In this document: piece after piece, positions 1 to 6,429 of the stretch
Position numbering within the stretch: position 1 is the first letter of the stretch
Layout: every line of letters starts with the position of its first letter
NCBI GenBank assembly: GCA_017615515.1
Contig: JAFZZX010000102.1
Coordinates: forward strand, 1-6,777
DNA length: 6,777 nt
Reading direction: 5' to 3'
Source: Clostridia bacterium
GTDB lineage: Bacteria > Bacillota > Clostridia > Christensenellales > CAG-1252
Notes under the pieces: model-generated
The model's database searches: none
Seen by the model: only the letters and a program-made list of their open reading frames with translations
What the model was told of the DNA's origin: nothing
Position numbers and translations under genes: made by a program

Positions 1-586
1 CGGAAGCTTCCTTGACGCTGTTTGGATGGACGGGGGAGAAGGCAGCTTCCAAGAGGTTCAGGTTCGCGGTCATCGCGGAATGAATGAAATAGACCCGGTT
101 GGTATAGCATACGGCGAACCAGGTATCGGTGCCGTAATTGTATTGCTCGCCCTTGGTCTTGCCGAGGTAGAGAAGGGTCAACCCGTAGGCGCCGAGACTG
201 GTGCGCGAGGAGATGGCGGGGCGCTCGTAGAGATAGGTCTCGGCATAGGCGGAGACGTTGGTGCCCGTATAGTAGGGGTTCTCTACGTTGGTCACGGTCT
301 TGCCGGACACGTCCGTGGACTTGATGACCCCCTTGACGCCGTTATACTCGACGAGCATATAGTTGTCCCTTAGGTCGGTACGGAGGATCTTGACGTAGTA
401 GGTGCGCGGGATCACGAAGAGCGGGGGCGCGTCGAAGGTATTGTCATACAGATAGACCCCGTCTCGATCGATCTCGAGATAGGTGACGTCTTCCGCTCGT
501 GCCGTCGGAGCGGGGCTGACGATCGTGACCGCGAGGGTCAAAAGTAAAATGAGGACGAATAGTCGTTTCATGCGTCTATTATACAC
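1..586 (-). CDS. Secreted protein with signal peptide and probable SH3-like repeats (3' end missing)
   Basis: Reading the minus strand gives an open frame from 586 to the left edge with no stop, so the C-terminus is missing. The N-terminus is a classic signal peptide: basic start (MKRLF when counted from the ATG at 571), hydrophobic core LVLILLL-type to about residue 20, and a likely cleavage after ARA at residues 24-26, before EDVTYLEI. The mature part is rich in Tyr, Val and Thr and appears to contain two short beta-rich units (about residues 55-90 and 108-168), compatible with bacterial SH3-like domains of exported envelope proteins; this domain call is inferred from composition and spacing. 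Start choice: the GTG at 586 is preceded by GAAGGA with a 5-base spacer and adds MYNRR to the basic region, whereas the ATG at 571 has no well-placed ribosome site. An in-frame TGA lies just upstream. The gene diverges from the phage operon and is more likely a host gene or a moron than a structural gene. Substrate and role are unknown. Confidence 0.8.
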   Translation of the reverse strand, partial: MYNRRMKRLFVLILLLTLAVTIVSPAPTARAEDVTYLEIDRDGVYLYDNTFDAPPLFVIPRTYYVKILRTDLRDNYMLVEYNGVKGVIKSTDVSGKTVTNVENPYYTGTNVSAYAETYLYERPAISSRTSLGAYGLTLLYLGKTKGEQYNYGTDTWFAVCYTNRVYFIHSAMTANLNLLEAAFSPVHPNSVKEAS

Positions 587-634
587 TCTTTTCCTTCAAA
601 AGGGAAGAGGGGGACGGGCGAAAGGTGACGAACA

Positions 635-2083
635 ATGGATAAAAAAGATATAACGCGTGAATTGATCGGTCGGATCCGCGAGATCGAATCTCTCCAAAAG
701 TTCCGCGCCGAACACGATAAACTTGCCGCCTACAACCGCACGAAAGTCCACCTGAAACAGATGGAGTTCCATCGTTCGGCCAAGCGCAATCGTTGGGTTT
801 TCGGCGGCAATCGCAGCGGAAAGACCGAGTGCGGCGCGGTAGAGGCGGTTTGGTGGGCGCGGGGGACGCATCCCTTTCGTGAGAATCGGCGCGACGTGTG
901 CGGGTGGGTGGTATCACCGACCTACGAGGTGCAACGCGAGGTCTCGCAGAATAAGATCCTCTCCTATCTCCGCCCCGATTGGATCGTGGACGTCACGATG
1001 CAGTCGGGCAGAAAGAGCAGTCCCGAAGGGGGCGTGATCGACTATATCACGATCCGCAACGTCTTCGGCGGCACGTCGAGGATCGGCTTCAAGAGCGCCG
1101 ACCAGGGCAGGGAGAAGTTTCAAGGCGCGTCCCTCGACTTCGTTTGGTTCGACGAGGAACCGCCCCGCGACGTGTATCAGGAATGTCTGATGCGCGTGAT
1201 GGATAGGAAGGGGGACGTGTGGGGCACGATGACCCCGCTCAAGGGGCGCACCTGGATCTACGACGAGATCTATCTGAACAGGCGAAGCAATCCCGAAGTG
1301 TGGACGATTACGATGGAGTGGGCGGACAATCCCTATCTCGACCCACGGGAGATCGAGCTCCTGACCAACGCGTTTGACGAGGAGAGCGTGGAGAGCCGCC
1401 GCTACGGCAAGTTCGGCGATACGGGCGGCTTGGTCTATCCCGAGTTCGACGAGAGCGTGCACGTCACGGATCCATTCCCCGTGCCCATCGATTGGTACGA
1501 CAATATCTCGATCGACCCGGGACTGCATAACCCCTTGTCCTGTCACTTCTATGCGATGGATCACGACGGGGTCGTGTACGTGATCGCCGAACACTACGAG
1601 AGCGGGCAGGACGTGGATCACCACGCCGCGGCGATCTTCGAGATCGCGGACAAACTCGGCTGGCATCGCGACAGCAAGGGACGGCTCCGATGCATCATAG
1701 ACAGCGCGGCGAAACAGCGGACGCTGTCCTCTCTGAAGTCGGTCGCCGACCTATTCTACGACAAGGGGATCCTATGCGACACTTCGGTGGACAAGGATCT
1801 GTGGTCGGGGATCGCACGGGTCAAGGAGAGATTCAGATCCCGCCCGCCGCGCATCGTGATCTTTCGCAACTGCGTCCATATGATCCGCGAGATCAAGGGC
1901 TACTGTTGGGGGGGTGACGATACCCCCGTCAAGGAGAACGATCACGCGATGGACGAACTCCGATATTACCTGATGAGCAAGCCGAAACCGCGACAAGTGC
2001 CCGAGGCGGAAGAGAGCGTCCAATCGCGCTACAAGAACAGCCTGATCCGCAAGAATCTCAAAAGGCGACGTTCGAGGCTGTAA
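635..2083 (+). CDS. terL: Phage terminase large subunit (ATPase/nuclease)
   Basis: This is the packaging motor, which cuts concatemeric phage DNA and drives it through the portal into the procapsid using ATP. The 482-residue length is normal for the family. The N-terminal ATPase domain shows a Walker A loop GGNRSGKT (residues 57-64), a Walker B strand with acidic pair LDFVWFDEE (167-175), and a coupling motif TMTP (198-201). The C-terminal RNase H-like nuclease shows its expected acidic residues: D294 in SIDPG, D356 in CIIDSA, and D436/D440 in ENDHAMDELRY. The very basic tail (KNLKRRRSRL) may contact DNA or the portal. The ATG at 635 has AAAGGTG seven bases upstream. It is the first gene of the + strand block, and no small terminase gene lies upstream within the window. 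All motifs look intact, so the enzyme should be functional. Confidence 0.97.
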   Translation: MDKKDITRELIGRIREIESLQKFRAEHDKLAAYNRTKVHLKQMEFHRSAKRNRWVFGGNRSGKTECGAVEAVWWARGTHPFRENRRDVCGWVVSPTYEVQREVSQNKILSYLRPDWIVDVTMQSGRKSSPEGGVIDYITIRNVFGGTSRIGFKSADQGREKFQGASLDFVWFDEEPPRDVYQECLMRVMDRKGDVWGTMTPLKGRTWIYDEIYLNRRSNPEVWTITMEWADNPYLDPREIELLTNAFDEESVESRRYGKFGDTGGLVYPEFDESVHVTDPFPVPIDWYDNISIDPGLHNPLSCHFYAMDHDGVVYVIAEHYESGQDVDHHAAAIFEIADKLGWHRDSKGRLRCIIDSAAKQRTLSSLKSVADLFYDKGILCDTSVDKDLWSGIARVKERFRSRPPRIVIFRNCVHMIREIKGYCWGGDDTPVKENDHAMDELRYYLMSKPKPRQVPEAEESVQSRYKNSLIRKNLKRRRSRL

Positions 2084-2177
2084 AGCAGACGGTAGAAGAG
2101 AGGGGGTGATACGGAGTCCGCTCTCCGCCCGATAGGCGGCGGCAAGGGAGAAGTAAGGGAGAAAAAGGAGAAAAGGA
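2084..2177 (+). promoter_or_regulatory. Purine-rich leader with ribosome binding site between terL and the next gene
   Basis: This 94-base gap is the longest non-coding stretch in the operon. It has a short hairpin (CCGCC at 2125-2129, five-base loop, GGCGG at 2135-2139) followed by an almost pure purine run (2144-2177, only T2154 interrupts). The run contains three Shine-Dalgarno-like copies about 10-11 bases apart: AAGGGAG at 2144, AAGGGAG at 2155 and AAGGAG at 2165. Only the last has correct spacing (seven bases) to the ATG at 2178. No T-run follows the hairpin, so it is not a standard terminator. It may set translation or mRNA stability of the downstream genes; that role is inferred. Confidence 0.4.
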
Positions 2178-2450
2178 ATGGACGGAAAACTGGCGAAATC
2201 TCTGTATAAAAAGGCGGTTGGCTACACCGCGACCGAGAAGACCCTCGAGTATTCTCCCGAGGGTGAATTGATTAAGAAGAAGGTCACGAGCAAACACTAT
2301 CCGCCCGATATTACGGCGCTGAAAGCCTATCTCGAATTGTTGTCCGGAGAGGAATCCATCGAGAATATGACGGACGAAGAGCTCGAGAAGGAAAAGGAAA
2401 GATTACTGAAAGAATTGGAGGAGATCAAGAATGGAACTGACGAAACTTAG
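2178..2450 (+). CDS. Small terminase-like protein of the packaging module (putative)
   Basis: A 90-residue acidic/basic protein. The centre reads as a short beta hairpin followed by KKKVTSKHYPPDITALKAYL (about residues 33-52). This resembles the C-terminal part of small terminase subunits of Firmicutes phages, in which a Thr-Lys-rich strand, a Pro-Pro-Asp turn and a helix occur near the end. That link is from remembered family patterns, not a search. Residues 64-84 (MTDEELEKEKERLLKELEEI) form a strongly charged, probably coiled-coil helix. No helix-turn-helix DNA-binding domain is apparent, so it would be a reduced or partner form of a small terminase, or simply a conserved packaging-region protein. 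The start at 2178 has AAGGAG at 2165-2170. Its 3' end overlaps the next gene by 20 bases, suggesting coupled translation. The coding call is firm; the function is tentative. Confidence 0.75.
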   Translation: MDGKLAKSLYKKAVGYTATEKTLEYSPEGELIKKKVTSKHYPPDITALKAYLELLSGEESIENMTDEELEKEKERLLKELEEIKNGTDET

Positions 2451-2682
2451 CGTGAATGCGCGTTGCGATATGCACCTCTGCCCTCGACTGGCGGCGTATC
2501 GCATCCAAACGGGGCGAGGCGGCATCGCCCGCCTGACGGGGAGCGGCGGACTGTATCTGTGTCCCGAATGCTTGCGGGAACTGTACGAGACCATCGGGAA
2601 AGAGCTCGTTCCCAAGAGCCCCGACAATCTGATCAAGAAAGCGATCAAGAGGAGAGAAGAGAATGAAAGCAGAAAAGGATAA
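2431..2682 (+). CDS. Small cysteine-pair (zinc ribbon-like) phage protein, function unknown
   Basis: An 83-residue protein with two cysteine pairs in a zinc-ribbon-like arrangement: C12 and C17 (RCDMHLC, with H15 between) and C44 and C47 (LCPEC). The first pair is followed by a strand (AAYRIQT) and a Gly-rich loop; the second leads into a helix (LRELYETIGKELV) and a basic helical tail (KKAIKRREENESRKG). Four metal-binding candidates suggest one bound zinc, so a DNA-, RNA- or protein-binding role is plausible, but none is shown. The ATG at 2431 has GGAGGAGA six bases upstream, inside the end of the preceding gene. It overlaps the preceding gene and the portal gene by exactly 20 bases each. Its place between terL and portal suggests a packaging or head-assembly accessory, which is inference. 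Confidence 0.82.
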   Translation: MELTKLSVNARCDMHLCPRLAAYRIQTGRGGIARLTGSGGLYLCPECLRELYETIGKELVPKSPDNLIKKAIKRREENESRKG

Positions 2683-3757
2683 GAGAGCGAATGAGAACCT
2701 TGCCGCCGACGTGCGCGCCGACTTTGAAAAGCGCCGCGAACTCCGCAAGAGCCTGGAGATGCAATGGCGGCTCAACCTGAATTACTTTATGGGCAACCAG
2801 TACTGCGAGATCGCCGACAGCGGTGACATCGAGGACTACGGCAAGCAATACTTCTGGCAACAGCGCGAGGTGTATAACCATACCGCGACGGTCTTGGAGA
2901 CCCGTATTTCCAAGCTGTCCGGCATCAAGGTCGGCATGTCGGTGCGCCCGCTGACGTCGGACGAAACCGACAAGTCGGCGGCGGCTTTCTCCACCAAGAT
3001 CCTCGCCTCGGTCTTCAACGAGATCAATCTGCAAAAGATCATCAACGAGGCGAATATGTGGAGCGAAGTGACGGGCACCGCCCTCTACAAGATCGTCTGG
3101 GACAAGGACAAGGGCAAGCGGATCGGCAGGACGAAAGAGGGGGACGTTTACGACGGCGACGTCAGGGTCGAGGTGATCCCGCCCTTCGAGATCTATCCCG
3201 ACAGCGTGACCAATATGCAGGTGGACGATTGTCGCAGCCTGATCCACGCCAAGGCGTATCCCGTCGAGGAGATCCGCGACAAGTGGGGCGTGGACGTCCC
3301 GGGCGAATCGGTCTGCGGTTTCTCCGTGACGGGCGGCAGTACGATCGGCGGACTCGGCTACACGGGATTCGTGCAAGGTATGGCGGAGACCGACCTTGCC
3401 GACCACGCGATGGTCATCGAGCGATACGAAGCGCCGACGACCGAGCGCCCGAACGGCAGGCTCGTGATCGTGGCGGGGGACAAGGTGGTCTTCGACGGCG
3501 ATCTTCCCTACGTCAATAAGGAAGAGGGCAGGCACGGATTTCCCTTCGCGAAGCAGGTCGCCATCGTCTGCCCGGGCAATTTCTTCGGCACGTCGATCGT
3601 GGAGCGTATGATCCCGATCCAGCGCGCCTTCAACGCGGTAAAGAATCGCAAGCACGAATACCTGAATCGCATGACGATGGGGTGCTCGCGGTCGAGGACG
3701 GCAGCGTGGACGTCGAGAACCTCGAAGAGGACGGGCTCTCCCCCGGCAAGGTGCTGA
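2663..3757 (+). CDS. Portal protein, N-terminal part (reading frame broken near 3680)
   Basis: The portal is the dodecameric ring at the capsid vertex through which DNA passes and on which the terminase docks. The first 340 residues read as a P22-like or related Firmicutes phage portal: charged N-terminal helix, RKSLEMQWRLNLNYFMGNQY (about 28-47), YNHTATVLETRISKLSG (71-87), VIPPFEIYPDSV (171-182), FFGTSIVERMIPIQRAFNAV (307-326) and NRKHEYLNRMTMG (328-340). After residue 340 the frame turns into Arg/Ser-rich sequence (CSRSRTAAWTSRTSKR) that is unlike a portal and ends at 3757. The expected continuation, VLAVEDGSVDVENLEE, is in the -1 frame from 3682. Joining the two gives 625 residues, a normal size for this portal type. 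The ATG at 2663 has AGGAG at 2650-2654 inside the preceding gene. As written, this product would be truncated and non-functional. Confidence 0.9.
   Translation: MKAEKDKRANENLAADVRADFEKRRELRKSLEMQWRLNLNYFMGNQYCEIADSGDIEDYGKQYFWQQREVYNHTATVLETRISKLSGIKVGMSVRPLTSDETDKSAAAFSTKILASVFNEINLQKIINEANMWSEVTGTALYKIVWDKDKGKRIGRTKEGDVYDGDVRVEVIPPFEIYPDSVTNMQVDDCRSLIHAKAYPVEEIRDKWGVDVPGESVCGFSVTGGSTIGGLGYTGFVQGMAETDLADHAMVIERYEAPTTERPNGRLVIVAGDKVVFDGDLPYVNKEEGRHGFPFAKQVAIVCPGNFFGTSIVERMIPIQRAFNAVKNRKHEYLNRMTMGCSRSRTAAWTSRTSKRTGSPPARC
3676..3684 (+). other. Frameshift point in the portal gene (G-run)
   Basis: The upstream frame reads ATG GGG TGC at 3677-3685, while the downstream frame starts with GTG CTC GCG at 3682. 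Four G's lie at 3679-3682. A fifth G would give an uninterrupted portal reading MTMG-VLAVEDG. Alternatively, a ribosome slipping back one base with GGG in the P site would re-pair perfectly (GGG on GGG) and produce the same protein. The flanking bases do not form a standard X-XXY-YYZ slippery heptamer. A sequencing or assembly error in the homopolymer, or a genuine inactivating deletion, is therefore the simpler explanation. Confidence 0.8.
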
Positions 3758-4539
3758 TCGTCAGGCAGGGGGGCAGAATGCCCCAAATGCTCGAGATCGG
3801 CGGCGTTCCCGTCGAACTGATCCGCGAAGAGGAGCGGCTTTTGGACGAGTTTACGTTGATCAGCGGCGTCAGCGACCTTATGAAGTATTCGCAAGCGCCC
3901 ACGACCAATTCGAGCGGCAAGGCGATCGCCCTCTTGATGGAGCAGGACGAATCCCGCTTGAGAATGACCGCCACCGAGGTCAGGAGCGCGGTCAAAGAGG
4001 TCGCGAAGCAGGTGCTGCGCCTCTACAAGCAGTTTGCGGTCGGCGCCAGAATGAAGCGAGTCGCAGGGGACAACGGCGAGATCGAACTACGGTATTTCGA
4101 TCGCAACGACATCAGCAGCGACGACGTCGTGTACGACGTTTCGGGAGAGATCTTGGAGAGCGCGGCATCCCGTCGCAGTACCGTGATCGACCTATTGAAC
4201 CTCGGATTGCTCACGGACGACGACGGCAAGATCAGCGCGGCGAACAAGACCAAAGTCCTCGAAATGCTCGGCTTTGGGAACTGGGAGAGCGCGAGGGAAC
4301 TCGACGTGCTCAATCAAAACCGCGCCAAGGAAGAGAACGATCGGGTGCGCGAAGAGACGATCGAACCCGAGGAAGTGGACGACGACGAGATCCATATCGC
4401 GGAGCACAGCAAGGCGATCCTCGGCAAAGAATACGAATATACGCCCGAGGCGAAGGCGCGGCTTTTGGATCATATCCGACTGCACAAGCGCAGAATGGCA
4501 CTCTTAAAAAAGATCGAACAAGGCGCGGGAGCGCAATAA
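3682..4539 (+). CDS. Portal protein, C-terminal part (continuation in the -1 frame)
   Basis: These 285 residues continue the portal: VEDGSVDVENLEEDGLSPGKVLIVRQGG (beta-rich region joining stem and wing), then EEERLLDEFTLISGVSDLMKYSQAP and a Thr/Ser-rich turn before GKAIALLMEQDESRLRMTATEVRSAVKEVAKQVLRLYKQFAV, the long helices expected around the portal tunnel and crown. The C-terminal third is acidic and helical (DDDEIHIAEHSKAILGKEYE) and ends with a basic helix (LLDHIRLHKRRMALLKKIEQ). The GTG at 3682 has no ribosome binding site at usual spacing, so independent translation is unlikely; this is half of one gene. The frame stays open upstream of 3682, so the break position rests on the expected portal sequence rather than on a stop codon. 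Confidence 0.88.
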   Translation: MLAVEDGSVDVENLEEDGLSPGKVLIVRQGGRMPQMLEIGGVPVELIREEERLLDEFTLISGVSDLMKYSQAPTTNSSGKAIALLMEQDESRLRMTATEVRSAVKEVAKQVLRLYKQFAVGARMKRVAGDNGEIELRYFDRNDISSDDVVYDVSGEILESAASRRSTVIDLLNLGLLTDDDGKISAANKTKVLEMLGFGNWESARELDVLNQNRAKEENDRVREETIEPEEVDDDEIHIAEHSKAILGKEYEYTPEAKARLLDHIRLHKRRMALLKKIEQGAGAQ

Positions 4540-4569
4540 ACAAATAAAAGAAAAAAGGAGGAAAAAATT

Positions 4570-5229
4570 ATGCGGGAAATAACGGAACAAGCGGTGAATG
4601 CGCCCGAGATCGACGGGGCGGGCAATGCGCCCGAAACGGTCGAGGTCAAAGCGGATAACGGAGAGACCGCCTCCGTGGGGAAGTTCGCAAACAGCGAAGA
4701 ATTGCTCAAAGCCTACAATCGACTGGAAGCGGAGTTTACGAAGAAATGCCAACTCTTAAAGGAAGCAGAGCGGAGAAGTGAGACTTCCGCCGTGCCTTCG
4801 GACGCGGAAGGATCAGCCCCTCTGTATGAAAGAGAAGAATGGGATGACAGAGTTGCTTCCTTTCTGGCTCGCTATCCGATCGCGGAGGAATATACCGCCG
4901 AGATCGCGTCGATTTTGAAACAAGACGCCGAGCTCGCAGGGCAGGACGCCTGCCTCGAGATCGCGCTTGCGAGAGCGATCGCCAAAGGCTACAAACCCCC
5001 CGAAAGCAAAATAGAGGACGAGACCTTCCTCGAGAAGTACGTCTATACGAGCGACAAGATTCGCGATAGAGTCGTCGGAGACTACCTCGCGGGACTGTCT
5101 CCCCTCGTCGGCGCACCGCGCACCATTCCGCAAGGCGGTGCCGCCGCAATCCTTCCGCCCTCTCGACCCACGACGATCGAGGAGGCGGGAGCCATGGCGG
5201 AAAAAATGCTGAAAACTAGGAGGATATAA
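4570..5229 (+). CDS. Putative capsid scaffolding protein
   Basis: A 219-residue protein directly before the capsid gene, the usual place for a scaffold that guides coat-protein assembly and leaves before DNA packaging. The N-terminus (1-35) is Ala/Glu/Asn-rich and probably disordered. Residues 37-70 (GKFANSEELLKAYNRLEAEFTKK and on) form a charged, likely coiled-coil helix of a kind I associate with scaffold-like proteins in Firmicutes phages. A helical acidic middle (88-170) follows, then a Pro/Gly-rich linker (182-200, including ILPPSRP) and a short C-terminal helix ending in basic residues (EKMLKTRRI), a possible coat-binding end. No protease triad or fold is apparent, arguing against a capsid maturation protease. 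AAGGAGG at 4555-4561 gives a strong ribosome site eight bases before the ATG. Function rests on position and shape. Confidence 0.75.
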   Translation: MREITEQAVNAPEIDGAGNAPETVEVKADNGETASVGKFANSEELLKAYNRLEAEFTKKCQLLKEAERRSETSAVPSDAEGSAPLYEREEWDDRVASFLARYPIAEEYTAEIASILKQDAELAGQDACLEIALARAIAKGYKPPESKIEDETFLEKYVYTSDKIRDRVVGDYLAGLSPLVGAPRTIPQGGAAAILPPSRPTTIEEAGAMAEKMLKTRRI

Positions 5230-5232
5230 TCA

Positions 5233-6414
5233 ATGGTTACCATTACCGGTGCGGAAAACGCACTCAAAACTTTTTATCTCGACGTAGCGGCGAATCAACT
5301 CAATACCGGTGTCAACCCCTTCTTCACCAAGGTGAAGCAGACCACGTCCGACGTGTGGGGCAAGAATATCGTGAAGCTCGTTCCGTACGGCGTCAACGGC
5401 GGCGTCGGCGCGGGCAGCGAGACCGGTACGCTTCCCACTGCGGCGGGCAATAACTACGCTCAATTCACCCTCACGCTGAAGAATCTGTACGGTACGATTG
5501 AGCTCAGCGACAAGGCGATCCGCGCGAGCGAGAACAACGCGGGCGCTTTCGTCAACCTCTTGAATGCCGAAATGGACGGGCTCCTGAAAGCGAGCAAGTT
5601 CAATTTCGCCCGTATGCTTTACGGCGACGGCACCGGCAAGGTCGCAGATTGCGTAGCGACCGGCAGCACCGACAAGAGGCTCTTGAAGGTGACGAGCACG
5701 AAGAACCTCGTGGAAGGGATGTTGATCGACGTCTATCAAAACTCGGGCACGACCCCCGTCGTCTCCGGCAGGCGCATTCTCTATATCGATCGCAGCTTGA
5801 ACACGGTGAAGTTCGACGGCACGGAGCCGGACAATGCGATCGGCGCAAATCACTTCGTGACCGTGCAGGGCAGTTATAATAACGAGCTGACCGGTCTCGG
5901 CGCGATCTTCGCCTCGTCGGGCACGCTCTACGGACTGAACCGCGGCGCGAATAAGTGGATGATCCCTTACATCAGGACTTCGGCGGGATCGATCTCCGTC
6001 GATATGATCCAGACGGCGATCGACTACATTGACGAGGTCGCGGGATCGACCGTGGACTTCATCACGACCGCCTACGACGTCAGACGCTTCTATCTCGATT
6101 ACCTCGCACTCAGCCGCACGAACGTCGACTATATGAATCTCGACGGCGGTTTCAAAGCGATCTCCTACAACGGGATCCCCCTCATCGCGGATCGCTTCAT
6201 GGCGGACGGTACGATGTACATCCTGAACAGCGGCGACTTCAAACTGCACCAGCTCTGCGATTGGAGATGGCTCGAAGGTGACGGCGGCAGGATCCTGATG
6301 CAGAAGGCGGGCACCCCGACCTACACCGCGACGCTTGTGAAGTATGCGGATATGATCTGCGACAAGCCGATCGGTCAGGCTAAGATCTCGGGTATCACCG
6401 CAGCGTCGGCATAA
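5233..6414 (+). CDS. Major capsid protein (HK97-fold type)
   Basis: The 393-residue coat protein forms the icosahedral shell. The N-terminus (ALKTFYLDVAANQLNTGVNP, about 10-29) and the following TSDVWGKNIVKLVPYGVNGGVGAGSE resemble the N-arm and first strands of Firmicutes phage capsid proteins. LKNLYGTIELSDKAIRASEN (82-101) begins the long spine-helix region (102-130). About residues 147-215 are beta-rich (LLKVTS..LVEGMLIDVYQ..RRILYIDRSLNTVKF) and look like an inserted domain. The later part (YDVRRFYLDYLAL, FKAISYNGIPLIADRFMADGTMYIL) is the peripheral/axial domain. It starts three bases after the scaffold-like gene; AGGAGG at 5218-5223, inside that gene's end, drives it. No separate protease gene is seen here, so assembly probably depends on the scaffold without proteolysis of the coat, an inference. 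Confidence 0.95.
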   Translation: MVTITGAENALKTFYLDVAANQLNTGVNPFFTKVKQTTSDVWGKNIVKLVPYGVNGGVGAGSETGTLPTAAGNNYAQFTLTLKNLYGTIELSDKAIRASENNAGAFVNLLNAEMDGLLKASKFNFARMLYGDGTGKVADCVATGSTDKRLLKVTSTKNLVEGMLIDVYQNSGTTPVVSGRRILYIDRSLNTVKFDGTEPDNAIGANHFVTVQGSYNNELTGLGAIFASSGTLYGLNRGANKWMIPYIRTSAGSISVDMIQTAIDYIDEVAGSTVDFITTAYDVRRFYLDYLALSRTNVDYMNLDGGFKAISYNGIPLIADRFMADGTMYILNSGDFKLHQLCDWRWLEGDGGRILMQKAGTPTYTATLVKYADMICDKPIGQAKISGITAASA

Positions 6415-6429
6415 CGGGAGGTGGCGCAC

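Noticed and set aside
26..373. 115-codon + strand frame at the left end
   Set aside because: The opposite strand codes a signal-peptide protein through the same bases; the + frame is Gly/Val-rich with no ribosome site.
554..583. + strand promoter for terL (TATTAT at 577-582)
   Set aside because: No convincing -35 box at the right distance; too weak to call.
914..1666. 250-codon open frame antisense to terL
   Set aside because: Same mirrored bias opposite intact terminase motifs.
2125..2139. Hairpin after terL as a transcription terminator
   Set aside because: The stem is only five pairs and is followed by purines rather than a T-run, within a co-directional operon.
2645..3655. 336-codon open frame antisense to the portal gene
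   Set aside because: Low-complexity mirrored composition opposite a recognisable portal; no ribosome site or family pattern.
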